Shown here piece after piece: positions 23,401-33,533 of a stretch of DNA of 64,000 nt. The position numbers and the translations under genes are program-made. This DNA comes from Hysterangium stoloniferum (Eukaryota; Basidiomycota; Agaricomycetes; Hysterangiales; Hysterangiaceae): positions 62,001 to 126,000 of the forward strand of contig WHVD01000161.1 in assembly GCA_015178975.1 (NCBI GenBank), given 5' to 3'. The notes below the pieces were generated by a model. It searched no databases. It saw only the letters and a program-made list of their open reading frames with translations, and had not been told where the DNA came from. Positions within the stretch are counted from its first letter, which is position 1; every line of letters begins with the position of its first letter.

Positions 23401-24344
23401 AAATGGATTGACCGTACGGTTTACATAGGGATGCTTGCGGGTCACCCAGTGTCGCAAAGACCACAGAACAACATTTCTTATCATTTTGGAAGTTAATAAT
23501 CATCATGTGTGGCCAGACTTGGTGAATTCAGTGTAAATTATTATCAAATTAAAAGACATGGAAATATTTTTCTGATTAAATATGAATCAGCCATTTCGCG
23601 AATAGCACCGATGCTAAGCAGCCCACTGCGCATTTTCTTCTAAAGCACTGTCTTGATTCTTTAGTTCTTCAGCTGCTCCTGGCCAGACTTGAGCCGGCAT
23701 GGGGCACTCTTGCCTCACTCCCTACCCTATCCATTTGACTGGACCATCACTGAGCCCAAGAAGATTGGGATGAAGTAACAAGGAAAGTGATAAAGAACAG
23801 TGTAGATGCACGCTGATGCCGAGAGCAGCTCAGAGCACATCTATGCTGGTCTCTTTGATTTCTTCTATTGCTCACACTATCTGTGTGTACACCTCGCTGG
23901 ACCATCGCAAGTGTGATTGTCATTGGATCTTCGGCTCAGTTCAAGATTTTCATCGACTCCCCTGGACTTGACTCGACGCCAACGGAGCGGCCGGTTGATC
24001 AGAGTCCAACAGGGTTCGCAAAGCAAGGACCCCACCCGGAAGATCGAAGACATCCGCAAAAATTCCAGAGAAGGAAAAAAAGAAAGCAGTATGATAGAGG
24101 TATACAGAAGACGCATGGTAGTTGCAACAACTGGCAATGGTGAACGACAAAAGAGAAGCTCTCTTGTACAAGCAGCTCGTCCGAAGACACTCACTCAAAG
24201 CCCAGAGAAGGAGAAAGAGACAAACCGAAGACACCCACGCAAAGCCCAGGGAAGGAGAAAGAGAAAGAGACAGGGAGCAGACGCAACAAGACAATAGGGT
24301 ACAGGCATATCAGAGGACGCGTCGCAGTAGCCCCCCAACGGATA
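23400..24344 (+). repeat. Module G, first copy
   Basis: About 0.95 kb nearly identical to 56570-57535. Holds a plus-strand frame at 23917-24297 rich in Arg/Lys (SLVQAARPKTLTQSPEKEKE) and an overlapping frame at 23868-24143. Both are open in the two copies, but I recognise neither. Gene, LTR or untranslated leader cannot be decided from sequence alone. Confidence 0.5.
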
Positions 24345-25010
24345 TCAGCGAACCAGGAGCTCTCTCACCATCACTCCCATTTAAATCTACCTCCATGCCT
24401 CCCTTGTCATTTCTCTTTCCGCCACGGTCAATCGCATCTGCGAAGACTTGCAGATGCCGTTCGAATCGCCATTATCCAGCATCGGTCCCCCCGTTCTTTT
24501 ACCGGTAATGTTTTTACAAATCGCGAAAAATCGGCAAGTGCGTGAGCAAAAGCAACTGGGGCTGATGGCTGTGCAGTCGCATAAGGTCTTACGGCGGCCA
24601 GCCGGGCAGCAGCATTACGCCAAGACTAAAGCGTGGCAGGGTGGGCGGCGGGATGAAAGGCAATAGAGATGTGTAGGAGACGCTCCATGATGCTGGTAGT
24701 AGTCTTGGCACTATCGTGATACTTGAAAGAGAATCGGTGTAGTTCTTGACCATAAGTGCTAAAGCAACAGTGCGGCTGGCTGAGATTCGGTTCCATGGCA
24801 GCGATATGTTGCGGAAAGGTACAGACTGCGTAGGGTATGGATGATGTTTAAGTGTGAGAGATAGTTATCGATCCATCAAGACACACCTCAAACTTCCACT
24901 CATGCTTGTTGCAATGAGCAGTCGTCCAAACGCAGAGAGAAAGCAGCGGAGATGAAGGCGTCACGAACTACGAGGTGATCCGTCACGTGCTGCAGCAAGT
25001 ACACCGAAAC
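24345..25010 (+). repeat. Second M2 tail after module G
   Basis: Repeats the M2 segment beginning ctcccatttaaatctacc (compare 57575 and 29155). Ends at a deletion between two CGAGGTGAT repeats that copy E does not have. Confidence 0.7.
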
Positions 25011-25099
25011 TGTTATCGATTAGCACTAATAAGTGCGATATCTCCCGAGTTTGCTAACCTCCACTTTATTATCTTTCGTAACATTTACTTCGCAACAGT

Positions 25100-25380
25100 C
25101 ATTTTCATTTGCCATTCTTCCCATTCTTCCCCACTTGTCATAAAAGCCACACCAAGTCAAGCGCCTGAGAAAGAACTTCGGTGAGAATAAGAAAATTAGG
25201 GTCTAAAAGCTCCTTTGAGTAAGCCTGCACTCTATAACAAATATACTGAAGAATTTGTGGGGATCATCGCTGACGGCGAGGATGGGGGGGGTATATTCAC
25301 GTGGAGAGAAAAGAACTGAAAGCAGGCAAGTCAGGGACCCTGTTGGCGATCCCACACGAAGGGCAATAACCAATCATTTT
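25100..25380 (-). pseudogene. M3 short frame, broken copy
   Basis: Same as the open frame at 30335-30553 (FSPREYTPxILA...), but with a frame break or stop after the middle. Lies downstream of an M2 tail as in copy C. Confidence 0.45.
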
Positions 25381-26149
25381 GTAATTTGGACTTATACTTC
25401 GCTGGCATATTCTGTCTAAGCTTCAAAGTGCCGATTCGTGTTCCATGTGATTGCTAAATTCCGGGTTTTCTTGATTTTGACAGTTGTGAGACTAACTCAT
25501 CAGTCCGTTACCTTCCCGTGCACAAACAGCGATGATGTGTAAGTAAAGTACATTTGGTTGGCTGGCGTGCTTCATGCTGTAGCCGATATCCCGTGGATAG
25601 TGCAAAAAGTGAAATTCTGGCGAATTTACCCCCTTAAGGGGGAAAAAATCCGAAATTTTGTGGAATGTCGGACGCTGTATTACTGGCCAACTATGATTAA
25701 TGCGAAACCCATTCACTTATTATGTGCTGCATATCTGATAGACACAACATAAGTAGGAATGTCACAGAAAAGCTCGTGGTGGCGGTCGGTAAGTGGTTAA
25801 GAACGGCAAAAGCGTTTAAAATCTGGAAGACGCTGCAACGACTGAGACTCGTGGGAGAAGCTGAATACGATGGATGAGCAGGGTGAATGAGTGACATGAG
25901 GGGGGAGATTGGGCTGATGGAAGGACTGAATTACAGGAAGCGTAGAGTAAAACGTCCGTTGCTGGGTTGCCACGTCAAGCGGTGTAGTCTATCGGTAGTG
26001 CCTGACATACACCACACACGATCCGCAGAGCACTCCATCATATCCCCACTGAGTTCACTCTATCACTGGCGTCTAGAAAATATCCCAGAGCCCTTCAGAA
26101 ATACTTCTAAATACTAATGTTTGGGATCCAATACGGAGGGGCGTCACAA
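25381..26149. other. Spacer with imperfect palindrome
   Basis: No gene recognised. A 14-base perfect palindrome CCCCCTTAAGGGGG at about 25628 is the centre of a longer imperfect one, about 25590-25680. The remainder is unassigned. Confidence 0.55.
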
Positions 26150-26182
26150 TTCTAATGGTAAATGAGGAAAGGAAATGTTCGC

Positions 26183-28110
26183 TTAATTGGACGCAGCAAG
26201 AGCGTTTCCAACCCATCCATTGTCCTTCAGTATCGACATGCAATGCGAGTTAGATAGGAGCGAAGGACCAGTGAACGGATTGGCGATGAGGAGTAAGAGG
26301 GAGTGCGAGTCACTTTTCAAACGTGAAAAGTATGCGAAATCGTCGGGGTGATCGCGAAAATCAAATGGATCGAAATGTGAGACAAAAACGACGAAAGCGT
26401 TTACTACATTTTCAACCTGTATTTCGCTACAGGAAAATGCTGGATCGGGAGAAGCTGCTATGAGGGACATGACGGTTTTAATTGTCTTAGCAAGACAACT
26501 GAACGTGAACCATTGGCGGGGTTGAATCGAAATATGACTAGAAGGGGAAGGTAAGTTAAGATATCAGTTGACAAAAGTGCATGTACAACGTGCCGTAGAT
26601 AGAAACCAATGAACGAGGCGATTCGATTGATCTTCTTGGCGTGGTCTATCAGCAATACCCTGTCATCGAAGAATCCATTCACAGCAAGTGCTTTGCCCCT
26701 GAGGAAGTAGTCAAGCCCCTTATGTCGCGATGTAGCCCCAATCGTTGTATCTAGGGTGATATCCAATAACGCCTCAGAGAGGACATGAAACCGTGTATCC
26801 TGTTGAGAACATAGTATGGACACTTCCATTTGGGAGCATATAAAGTAAGCATCTCTGTTGTAGGACCATCTTGAGTTGGATCTGGCATGGCTTGAGTCAG
26901 CTCGGGGTGAAGAATGCTGACAACATATCTTACTGTTGTCGCAGCCAGGATTCCAAGTAATCGTGAATAGAATTGAGCTCCTCGAATGATAGCTTACGTA
27001 GATGGCAGACATTTTCTATGAGATGTCTAAGCGTGTAGGGAAGAGAATCATAGTCCCGTCCCCACGAGCTGAGATATCGAGCGAGAATTACAATGAAATT
27101 GGATAGAACCTCGTCGTAATGAACATGCAAAGGTACACTCGTCAGATTTCGATATAGTGCTGACATAATTTCAGGCGACACATGATCCTCCCCGGAACAA
27201 CGGAATGCATCACCTAACCAATCTAAAATAATTTGGATGCAATCATCGCCTCGGTGTCCATCACGGATCATAGTCCTCATGCCAAAAACGTTGGACGCTC
27301 TTTTTTGAATATAAAGTGGGTAGGATGGCCTGCGAAGATGTTCAATATTCAAAGGGTTGGCGATAAGTCCTAGTAATAGATGGCAACTCATACCGCATTA
27401 AATCAGCTGTCTCTTGCAAGATTATTCCAAGGCTTTGCGCAGAGGGAGGTCCGTAAAATCGTCCAGTCTTTTCATAAAGCAGCCAAGGATTCACAATTTG
27501 CCTATAAAGCGATAGCTTGACTAAGAACAACGAAACCTTTGAGTAATAAAGGATTGTGCTGCCGACTCGTTCCAGAGCGAGTCCACAGAAATACCCCGGT
27601 CCAATCTCAGATTCTGGGTCAGTATTTGTTTCGCCAGCACCCCAGTCAAAATTTGGGTTCCTATTGGATCTAGAGCCGTCTGAGATAATAATCCCCTCTG
27701 GTGGATAGTGGCATGTCGCCTGACCTCGGCACTGGATTCAAGTATTGGATGAGTTAATAATGATAATCATGAATTTCAATGAATAGATGACCCGCAATTT
27801 TGCCTATCCAAATGAAAATCTGTTCTTCAGACAGCTGGATATGACCAATATAATCAGCGCCTTGTAGGCATAAGTCATGGCCTGGTTCGTCGCAACCCCA
27901 CTGTTCACGGAGCATTCTATGAGCCCTCACCGCTCTCTTGCTTTCATCGCTCAGCTCGGAGTCAGCAGTCGTTACTGCTTCTAAAGCGGAAACCGTAGGG
28001 GGTAACCCTGCACCGTCAGCCATATGAGTTATCCCGTCCACCCGTGGGGATTTGGCAGGGAATTGGTAGTGATGGAGATCAAAGCTTGGTTATCAATGCA
28101 CAAAAAGTGA
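26183..28110 (-). pseudogene. M1 gene, copy C (longest with F)
   Basis: Open blocks on the minus strand: 27754-28041 (WGCDEPGHDLCLQG), 27342-27530 (SLGIILQETADLMRYELPS), 26930-27391 (NIEHLRRPSYPLYIQKRAS, HYDEVLSNFIVILARYL, IHDYLESWL), 26458-27012 (RFHVLSEALLDITLDTTIGA, AKKINRIASFIGFYLRHVVH, ADILTYLPLLVIFRFNP-like) and 26183-26470 (ENVVNAFVVFVSHFDPFD, SLLLLIANPFTGPS). The last ends SN-stop, as in F and A2. Overlaps of blocks in different frames reflect introns plus indels. The protein would be mostly helical with no recognisable motif. Cellular role unknown. Confidence 0.6.
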
Positions 28111-28245
28111 TATGCCTCTGTTATAAGCAGGGCAACGTGTGCATCGCATTGCCATGCTAGGCTCTTGACCTATCATGGCATACTTTTCCCACAAATGCTA
28201 GGCAAGCCAGACATAACCCGAAGCACTGCTCATTTGTGCACTAAT

Positions 28246-28352
28246 AGAGTGTATTTGCAACTAATGAAATATTAGCAAACTGAATTGGTCCTTGATATTC
28301 ATATCAGGGAGCATCATTCAGTTTCCTGATATATATTAGTTGCAAATACTCT
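28246..28352. mobile_element. MITE-like element, 107 bp
   Basis: Ends AGAGTGTATTTGCAACTAAT and, inverted, AGAGTATTTGCAACTAAT (one base indel). Inserted where copies E and F read straight from catttgcaca to the gtctgaacc/gtgaacc segment. Target duplication not clear. Confidence 0.65.
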
Positions 28353-28369
28353 GTCTGAACCAGAAAGAT

Positions 28370-28790
28370 TGTAAGCTGGCAGCTTATGGCATACCGATTA
28401 CATTATCACAAACGCGCTTTTAGATCATCGTTTTACTTACCGTCATCATCGTATATCGTACTCGCCGTTCTCGAGGAATACAGTTTGTGTTTTTTTTTTA
28501 AAAATACATTTGTATACCGCATCGCATAACGTAGATACATAGCAGTTGGGTGAATACAGTTTGTGTTGGAAATTCAAGTGCGACACAGTCTATTAGTGTT
28601 TTGATTCCGATTGTTTTCGATCAACACAATTGTTATATGAATTCGTATGACTCCTTTTATCACACTAGCCTTGTTTCATATAGTGGTTTCAACACCACGT
28701 TTACTTTTAATCTGCTTATTTAGTCCTTGAGCTAGGTACACATCACCTCAGACGTTTGCATACTATTTGCCTACGACTAAGGTGAGTTAA
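28370..28790 (+). mobile_element. LTR-like sequence replacing part of M2
   Basis: Begins TGTAAGCTGGCAGCTTATGG, a start resembling fungal copia LTRs, and ends near aaggtgagtta. R sequence resumes only at about 28812, about 1 kb further into M2, so the insertion came with a deletion or later rearrangement. No target duplication found. Confidence 0.4.
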
Positions 28791-28811
28791 TAGTTTATTA
28801 CTTATCTACTC

Positions 28812-30050
28812 GTGAATGCCGCCGCCAAACAATTCGGACGTACCATTGTCAACATCGTCAGGTGCCCACTTCGCTGTGCGTTGACACGCAGAATACCATA
28901 GACGGCGCAGCAGGATCAAGCAGGGGGAGCAGGGATAGCAGGGGCGTGATCAAGAGCTGGGAAGAGGTGGCCTAAGAGTGTGGGTTGGATATGCATGTTG
29001 CAGCCATGACGTGCGTTTGGCCATAGAGCTCTACAGTATGCATGATACTCCAAGGACAAAAAAGATACGTTCAATTTGTGGTATGGTGGTATATGCCTGA
29101 GCGAGACTCACCAGGAAGCCAATACATCCACCCAGCCTGTCTCTCGAACCCAAATCTGGACTTAAATCTAGTTCAACGCCCCTCTTGTCATTTCTCTTTC
29201 CGCCATGGTCAATCGCATCCACAAAGACGCCGTTCGGAACCGCGATTATCCAGCGTTGGCCTCCCGTTCTTTACCGGCAATGTTTCTACAAATCGCGAAA
29301 ATCGGCAAGTGCGTGAACAAAAGTAGCTGGGGCTGATGGCTGTGCAGTCGCAGAAGGCCCTACGGCGGCCAGCCGGGCAGTAGCATTACGCCGAGACTTG
29401 AGGGTGGCAGGGTGGGCGGCGGGATGAAAGGCTGTATATATGTGTGGGAGACGCCCCATGATGCCGATAATAGTCTTGGCGCTGTCGTGATACTTGAAAG
29501 AGAATCGGTGTAGTTCTTGACCAAAAGTGCTGAGGCAACAGCGCGGCTGGCTGAGATTCGGTTCCATGGCAGCGATATGTTGCGTAAGGGTGCCGTACGG
29601 ACTGCGTGGGGTATGGATGGTGTTTAAGTGTGAGAGATGGCTATCAATGCATCAAAACACATCTAAAACTTCCACCCATGCTTGTTGCAATGAGCAGTCT
29701 TCCAACCGCAGAGAGAAAGCAGCGAAGATGAAGGCGTCACGAACGATGAGGCGATTATAAGATATTTGGTCAGCCTGCGACGATCTCGGATTGCGTGCAG
29801 GTTGAGTGTGCTCTTAGGAGTGATGGTGGAAGGTAAATTCCTAGTAATATAATGCACGATGTGAGAAGCATAAACGGAGGGATAATGCAACATGCTGACT
29901 AATGAACCAACGAGTGATGAACGTGAGCAGCTCCCATTCGATAAGAGGACTATCCCAAGGAGAAGGGCAGGGCAGAGTGAGCACTCTGACGAAATAACAT
30001 ACCAGGACATAGGACGAGATGACGAGGTGATCCGTCACGTGATGCAGTGT
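28812..30050 (+). repeat. M2 module, copy C (5'-truncated)
   Basis: Resumes at gtgaatgccgccgccaa. The minus-strand frame DAIDHGGKRNDKRGVELDL at 29031-29222 with RLGGCIGFL is open here too. Confidence 0.65.
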
Positions 30051-30334
30051 CCATGTTGTACACGAAAACTGTTATCGATCAGCACTTACATGTGCGATAT
30101 CTCCCAAGTATTCTAACCTTAGTTTATTATCTTTTGTACCATTTGCTTCGCAATCTGACAGTCATTTTCATTTTCCATTCTTCCCATTCTTCACTCACTT
30201 TTCTTTCATTCTTCTAAATCCCTATCCGCTAAATCATATGTTGTCCTCAGTCCATTTTCCCACTTCGTCTCCCCTGAGAAACCCCATTTGTCATAGAAAC
30301 CACATGAAGCTGCCGACGTTCAGTTTTCTGCCCA

Positions 30335-30553
30335 TCAGCTTGTACAAGTTAAAGCACCTGAGAAAGAACTTACTTGAGTGGGAATGAGCAAATTAGGGTC
30401 TAAAAGGTCCTTTGAGTAAGCCTGTACTCTATCTATTACAAGTAGAACAAAGAAATTGTGTGCATCATCACTGGCGGCGAGGATGAGGGGGGTATACTCA
30501 CGTGGAGAGAAAAGAACTGAAAGAAGGCAAGTCCTGGACCCAGTTGTTGCCAT
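30335..30553 (-). CDS. M3: short conserved hypothetical frame
   Basis: 72-codon frame: LFSPREYTPLILAASDDAHN, FFVLLVIDRVQAYSKDLLD, PNLLIPTQVSSFSGA. A second, broken copy is at 25100-25380. It follows the M2 end in both places and may be the last exon or a fragment of a larger host gene caught in the duplication. Not recognised. The start codon is only the first ATG in the frame. Confidence 0.35.
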   Translation of the reverse strand: MATTGSRTCLLSVLFSPREYTPLILAASDDAHNFFVLLVIDRVQAYSKDLLDPNLLIPTQVSSFSGALTCTS

Positions 30554-30699
30554 GCCTTTGCTGATTAGTGTGTATTTGTTTTCTCACTGAGATATGGAAT
30601 TAATATATTTTTTGTTTGTCATTGTTATTGGCACATGGATCGTTGCGTGAAACCTTTCCCACTGCTGTTGCTTTGAATAGTGCTCCAAGCTTTGAGCTC

Positions 30700-30960
30700 G
30701 ATGAGGCATATCAATCTACAAAGCTGTGTCCTTGTAAGCCTGGTGCCCCAGTACACATTCTCTTTTTGTTCCACTCTTATTGTTCCGTCCCTTTTGTTTT
30801 TGGCAAGTGATCACAGCATATATAGCCTAGGTAGTCTGCCTTCTCTTTCCTTACCATACACTGCCCACCATGTAGACTGTTCGCTAGTTCATCGAGCAAT
30901 CCACTGTGGTCCTATCAACTGTGTGACCTGGACCCAGTGAGCCTATTTGATGACAGGGTT
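30700..30960 (+). repeat. M4 segment, first copy
   Basis: Matches 63605-63840 by eye: gtaagcctggtgccccagt, ttgttccactcttattgttc, cactgtggtcctatcaac, ttgatgacagg. Marks the right end of R units C and F. Confidence 0.6.
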
Positions 30961-31699
30961 CCAGTCCTGTCATGTGGACAAATACATTGCATATCTCCTG
31001 CTCTCTTTCTCCCATACTGATGCTTGTATACTATTATATCAAGAGCCTATTGGAGAGCTTTTTCAAGGTGAATCCAAAGTAGTTCTACAATGGGGTATGT
31101 GGGCTGTGAATCCTCAGATTAAGGGCAACACTGATCTCACCCATATGACAAGCTCATTCCTCTTTCCACTCGTGGCACCTGTCATGATTTTTAATCTATG
31201 CTATTTGTGGTAAGACTGCATTGGTTTCCCCATATTTTGGTTCCTGAATGCCAATTACAGTGTTTGTTCACCAAAGCTGGCTGCAGCCAGTATGGTCAAC
31301 TATCTTAATGGCATCTAACACATGTCAATACCTTGGGAAATCATCCACTACTTTTAATGCCAAAGCACTATCTATGATTCCTAGATTGATAGATATTGCA
31401 AGAAACCACTTCCTTGGGATGACAGAATGCTTTTCCATGGTATTCCTGTTCAGCATGGGTGTTTGTAATATTAGTTCAATGGTGCTGGAGCCATGTTCAA
31501 GTCTTCCGCTTATTGATGAGGCTCTTCCTGCACAGTTATTCCCTTTTTTCATGAAACCTGGAATGTGATATCACAATAAGGTATGGCAAGGAGCAATTTA
31601 TAAGTGGCAATCTGGACCTGCCAGATTTACTTCCAAGATGACATATTCTCATCTCTGTTTATTGTGATGAAGGGCCTCAAATTCACATGTCCAGCCACT
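30961..31699. other. Unassigned stretch before copia remnant
   Basis: Several frames of 75-106 codons in both directions (for example 31325-31552 on the minus strand, IIDSALALKVVDDFPRYW). None recognised, and no LTR end is seen. It may be old copia interior. Confidence 0.3.
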
Positions 31700-32202
31700 T
31701 GATTCTGATACTTGTATATACTGCCTTATCTCCTTTCCTCTTATTTGTGCTGCAGACTTCAATGTGTTGTATTTTGAGCATCATACATATTTCTGGCTAC
31801 ACATTTATACTGAATGGCGGCACTGTATCATGGAGTGTGAAGCGGCAAGAAATTGTGTCTCTGTCAACAACTGAAAGTGAGTATGTCACAGCAACCCATG
31901 CATCCAAAGAGGCCCTTTGGTTGCACTCTTTACTGAGTCAGCTCTTTGGTTCCCTCAATTCACCAACCACCTTGTTTTCTGACAATCAATCTGCAATCAC
32001 TCTTACTGAAAACAATCAGTTTCACACTCGCACCAAGCACATTGACATGCATTTTCACTTAATCTGCTGGATTATTGAAAATGGTTCTATCCGCCTCATT
32101 TACTGCCCAACTAATGACATGGTCGCAGACACACTCACCAAAGCACTCCCTTCTGCAAAAGTCAAGCATTTTGCCTGCAAACTGGGACTATCTACAGCTT
32201 GA
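31700..32202 (+). pseudogene. Copia RNase H fragment, 5'-truncated
   Basis: Reads ISGYTFILNGGTVSWSVKRQ, EIVSLSTTESEYVTATHASK, SDNQSAITLTENNQFHTRTK, HIDMHFHLI and VADTLTKALPSAKVKHFA, ending at TGA 32200-32202, the canonical C terminus of copia pol. No upstream pol is recognisable, and indels lie near the ISGYTF start. Confidence 0.85.
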
Positions 32203-32209
32203 GGGGGAG
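32201..32209 (+). promoter_or_regulatory. Copia polypurine tract
   Basis: GAGGGGGAG directly before TGTTGGATTAG, the classic copia 3' arrangement. Confidence 0.75.
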
Positions 32210-32490
32210 TGTTGGATTAGTAAGCACACAATAGTCCCTTTGTGTGCAGCCACATGGCCATGCACAACTGCAGACAAAAGACATGCTGTTCTTTTGTTCC
32301 ACTATTTCCTTTTTTCTATGAAACAGTTCTAGTACATTCTATGCAGTTTCTTCATTGTTGCCCTTTTCTTTGTTAGCACATTTCCTTTGTTCCTAGATAG
32401 CTTAAAACAAGCCATCCTAGATAGTTTTCACCTCAGCAATTTGGCATCTATTGTGAAAATACTGAGTTATATCTAGTATTTCATCTCACA
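32210..32490 (+). repeat. Copia 3' LTR
   Basis: Starts TGTTGGATTAGTAAGC after the polypurine tract. A CA end at about 32490 (atttcatctcaca) is the most plausible terminus but is not confirmed by a second LTR. Related at its start to the solo LTR at 33096. Confidence 0.6.
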
Positions 32491-33095
32491 AGTATGTCAG
32501 TAAATAGGTTCCGAGAGTGCCTAAAGCTTACCTACACACAGAGCGTCTGCGCAGATCCTAGGCCAGGCTGCATGTTGGCGGGCTGCGTGACCCTAATGGT
32601 AGGGAGCCGGGCTGTGTGCCGAGCACCGCCGGCCTGATGCTTGGGTGCACCAGACACATCATCAGCTGGCTTGACACCTGTTCAGGACCTGAGCAGCTGG
32701 CATCGGGTAGGTCAGCATCCACCCGGGCCGTGATCAGGATTTTCAGATTTTTCCGACATCCCACCTAGACCACAACAAGCCTACCACATCCATACAAAAT
32801 TTCAAACTCCGGCATGATGCATTATCACTATAGTGTGCCTATGAATTCAAATGCATTTATAACGCACATTACAAGGTATCAACACTACAGATTGATCGGA
32901 GATCATGATCATGATATCTTCTGGTGCTTAATTTCGGCATATATACAATTCCTTTGATCTTTCTTTATCTTACTGGAGACACGTTTCTATGATACATTAA
33001 GCAACCCTGTAGGCTGTGGTCTCGAAACTTACAGACCCAGTCTACTAAAGACGGGTTTCTTCACCATTGCTAATGTATTCCTTCACTACCATTTC
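32491..33095. other. Intergenic stretch with GC-rich block
   Basis: 32530-32770 is markedly GC-rich (ggccaggctgcatgttggcg, ccgggctgtgtgccgagcac) against an AT-rich surround. No gene recognised. The remainder holds nothing identifiable. Confidence 0.4.
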
Positions 33096-33498
33096 TGTTG
33101 GATTAGCAAGCGCGATATAGTCCCACTCCTGATATATTCAAAGCCTAACTTAAGGTACCGAGCTAGGCAGGTACACACGATATAATATATATGCCTCTAT
33201 TTAGTTACTTCCTGTTTGACTCCGTAGCATTCACAATGTACGATCATAGATAGAACGCCAATGCCTTAAAAGCTTATGAACTATAGCTAGTGCACCTCAG
33301 CTGTTTAGCCTTGCTACTGCGTGCAAACAGTGAGGTGAGATTACCTTTACGCGCTTACTTAGATACAATACTGATCATGTATCCTAGATTGGTTTCTGCT
33401 ATCTAGGTAAATATATAGCTGTTTAGCCCCGCTACTGCATGCAAACACCGAGATTGGTTTCTGCTATCTAGCTGTCTAGTATATATACTATTCCAACA
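33096..33498 (+). mobile_element. Copia-type solo LTR (403 bp), TSD ATTTC
   Basis: TGTTGGATTAGCAAGCGCG ... ATACTATTCCAACA, with inverted ends TGTTGGA/TCCAACA. ATTTC flanks it at 33091-33095 and 33499-33503. It ends 35 bases before the ATG of the next gene. Confidence 0.9.
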
Positions 33499-33533
33499 AT
33501 TTCATCTAACTTTTAGCCACACCAGTGCATGAC

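Larger units (their letters stand above)
26150..28369 (+). repeat. Composite repeat R, copy C, M1 part
   Basis: Covers the whole M1 module and the start of M2, with a MITE-like insertion at 28246-28352. Confidence 0.8.
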
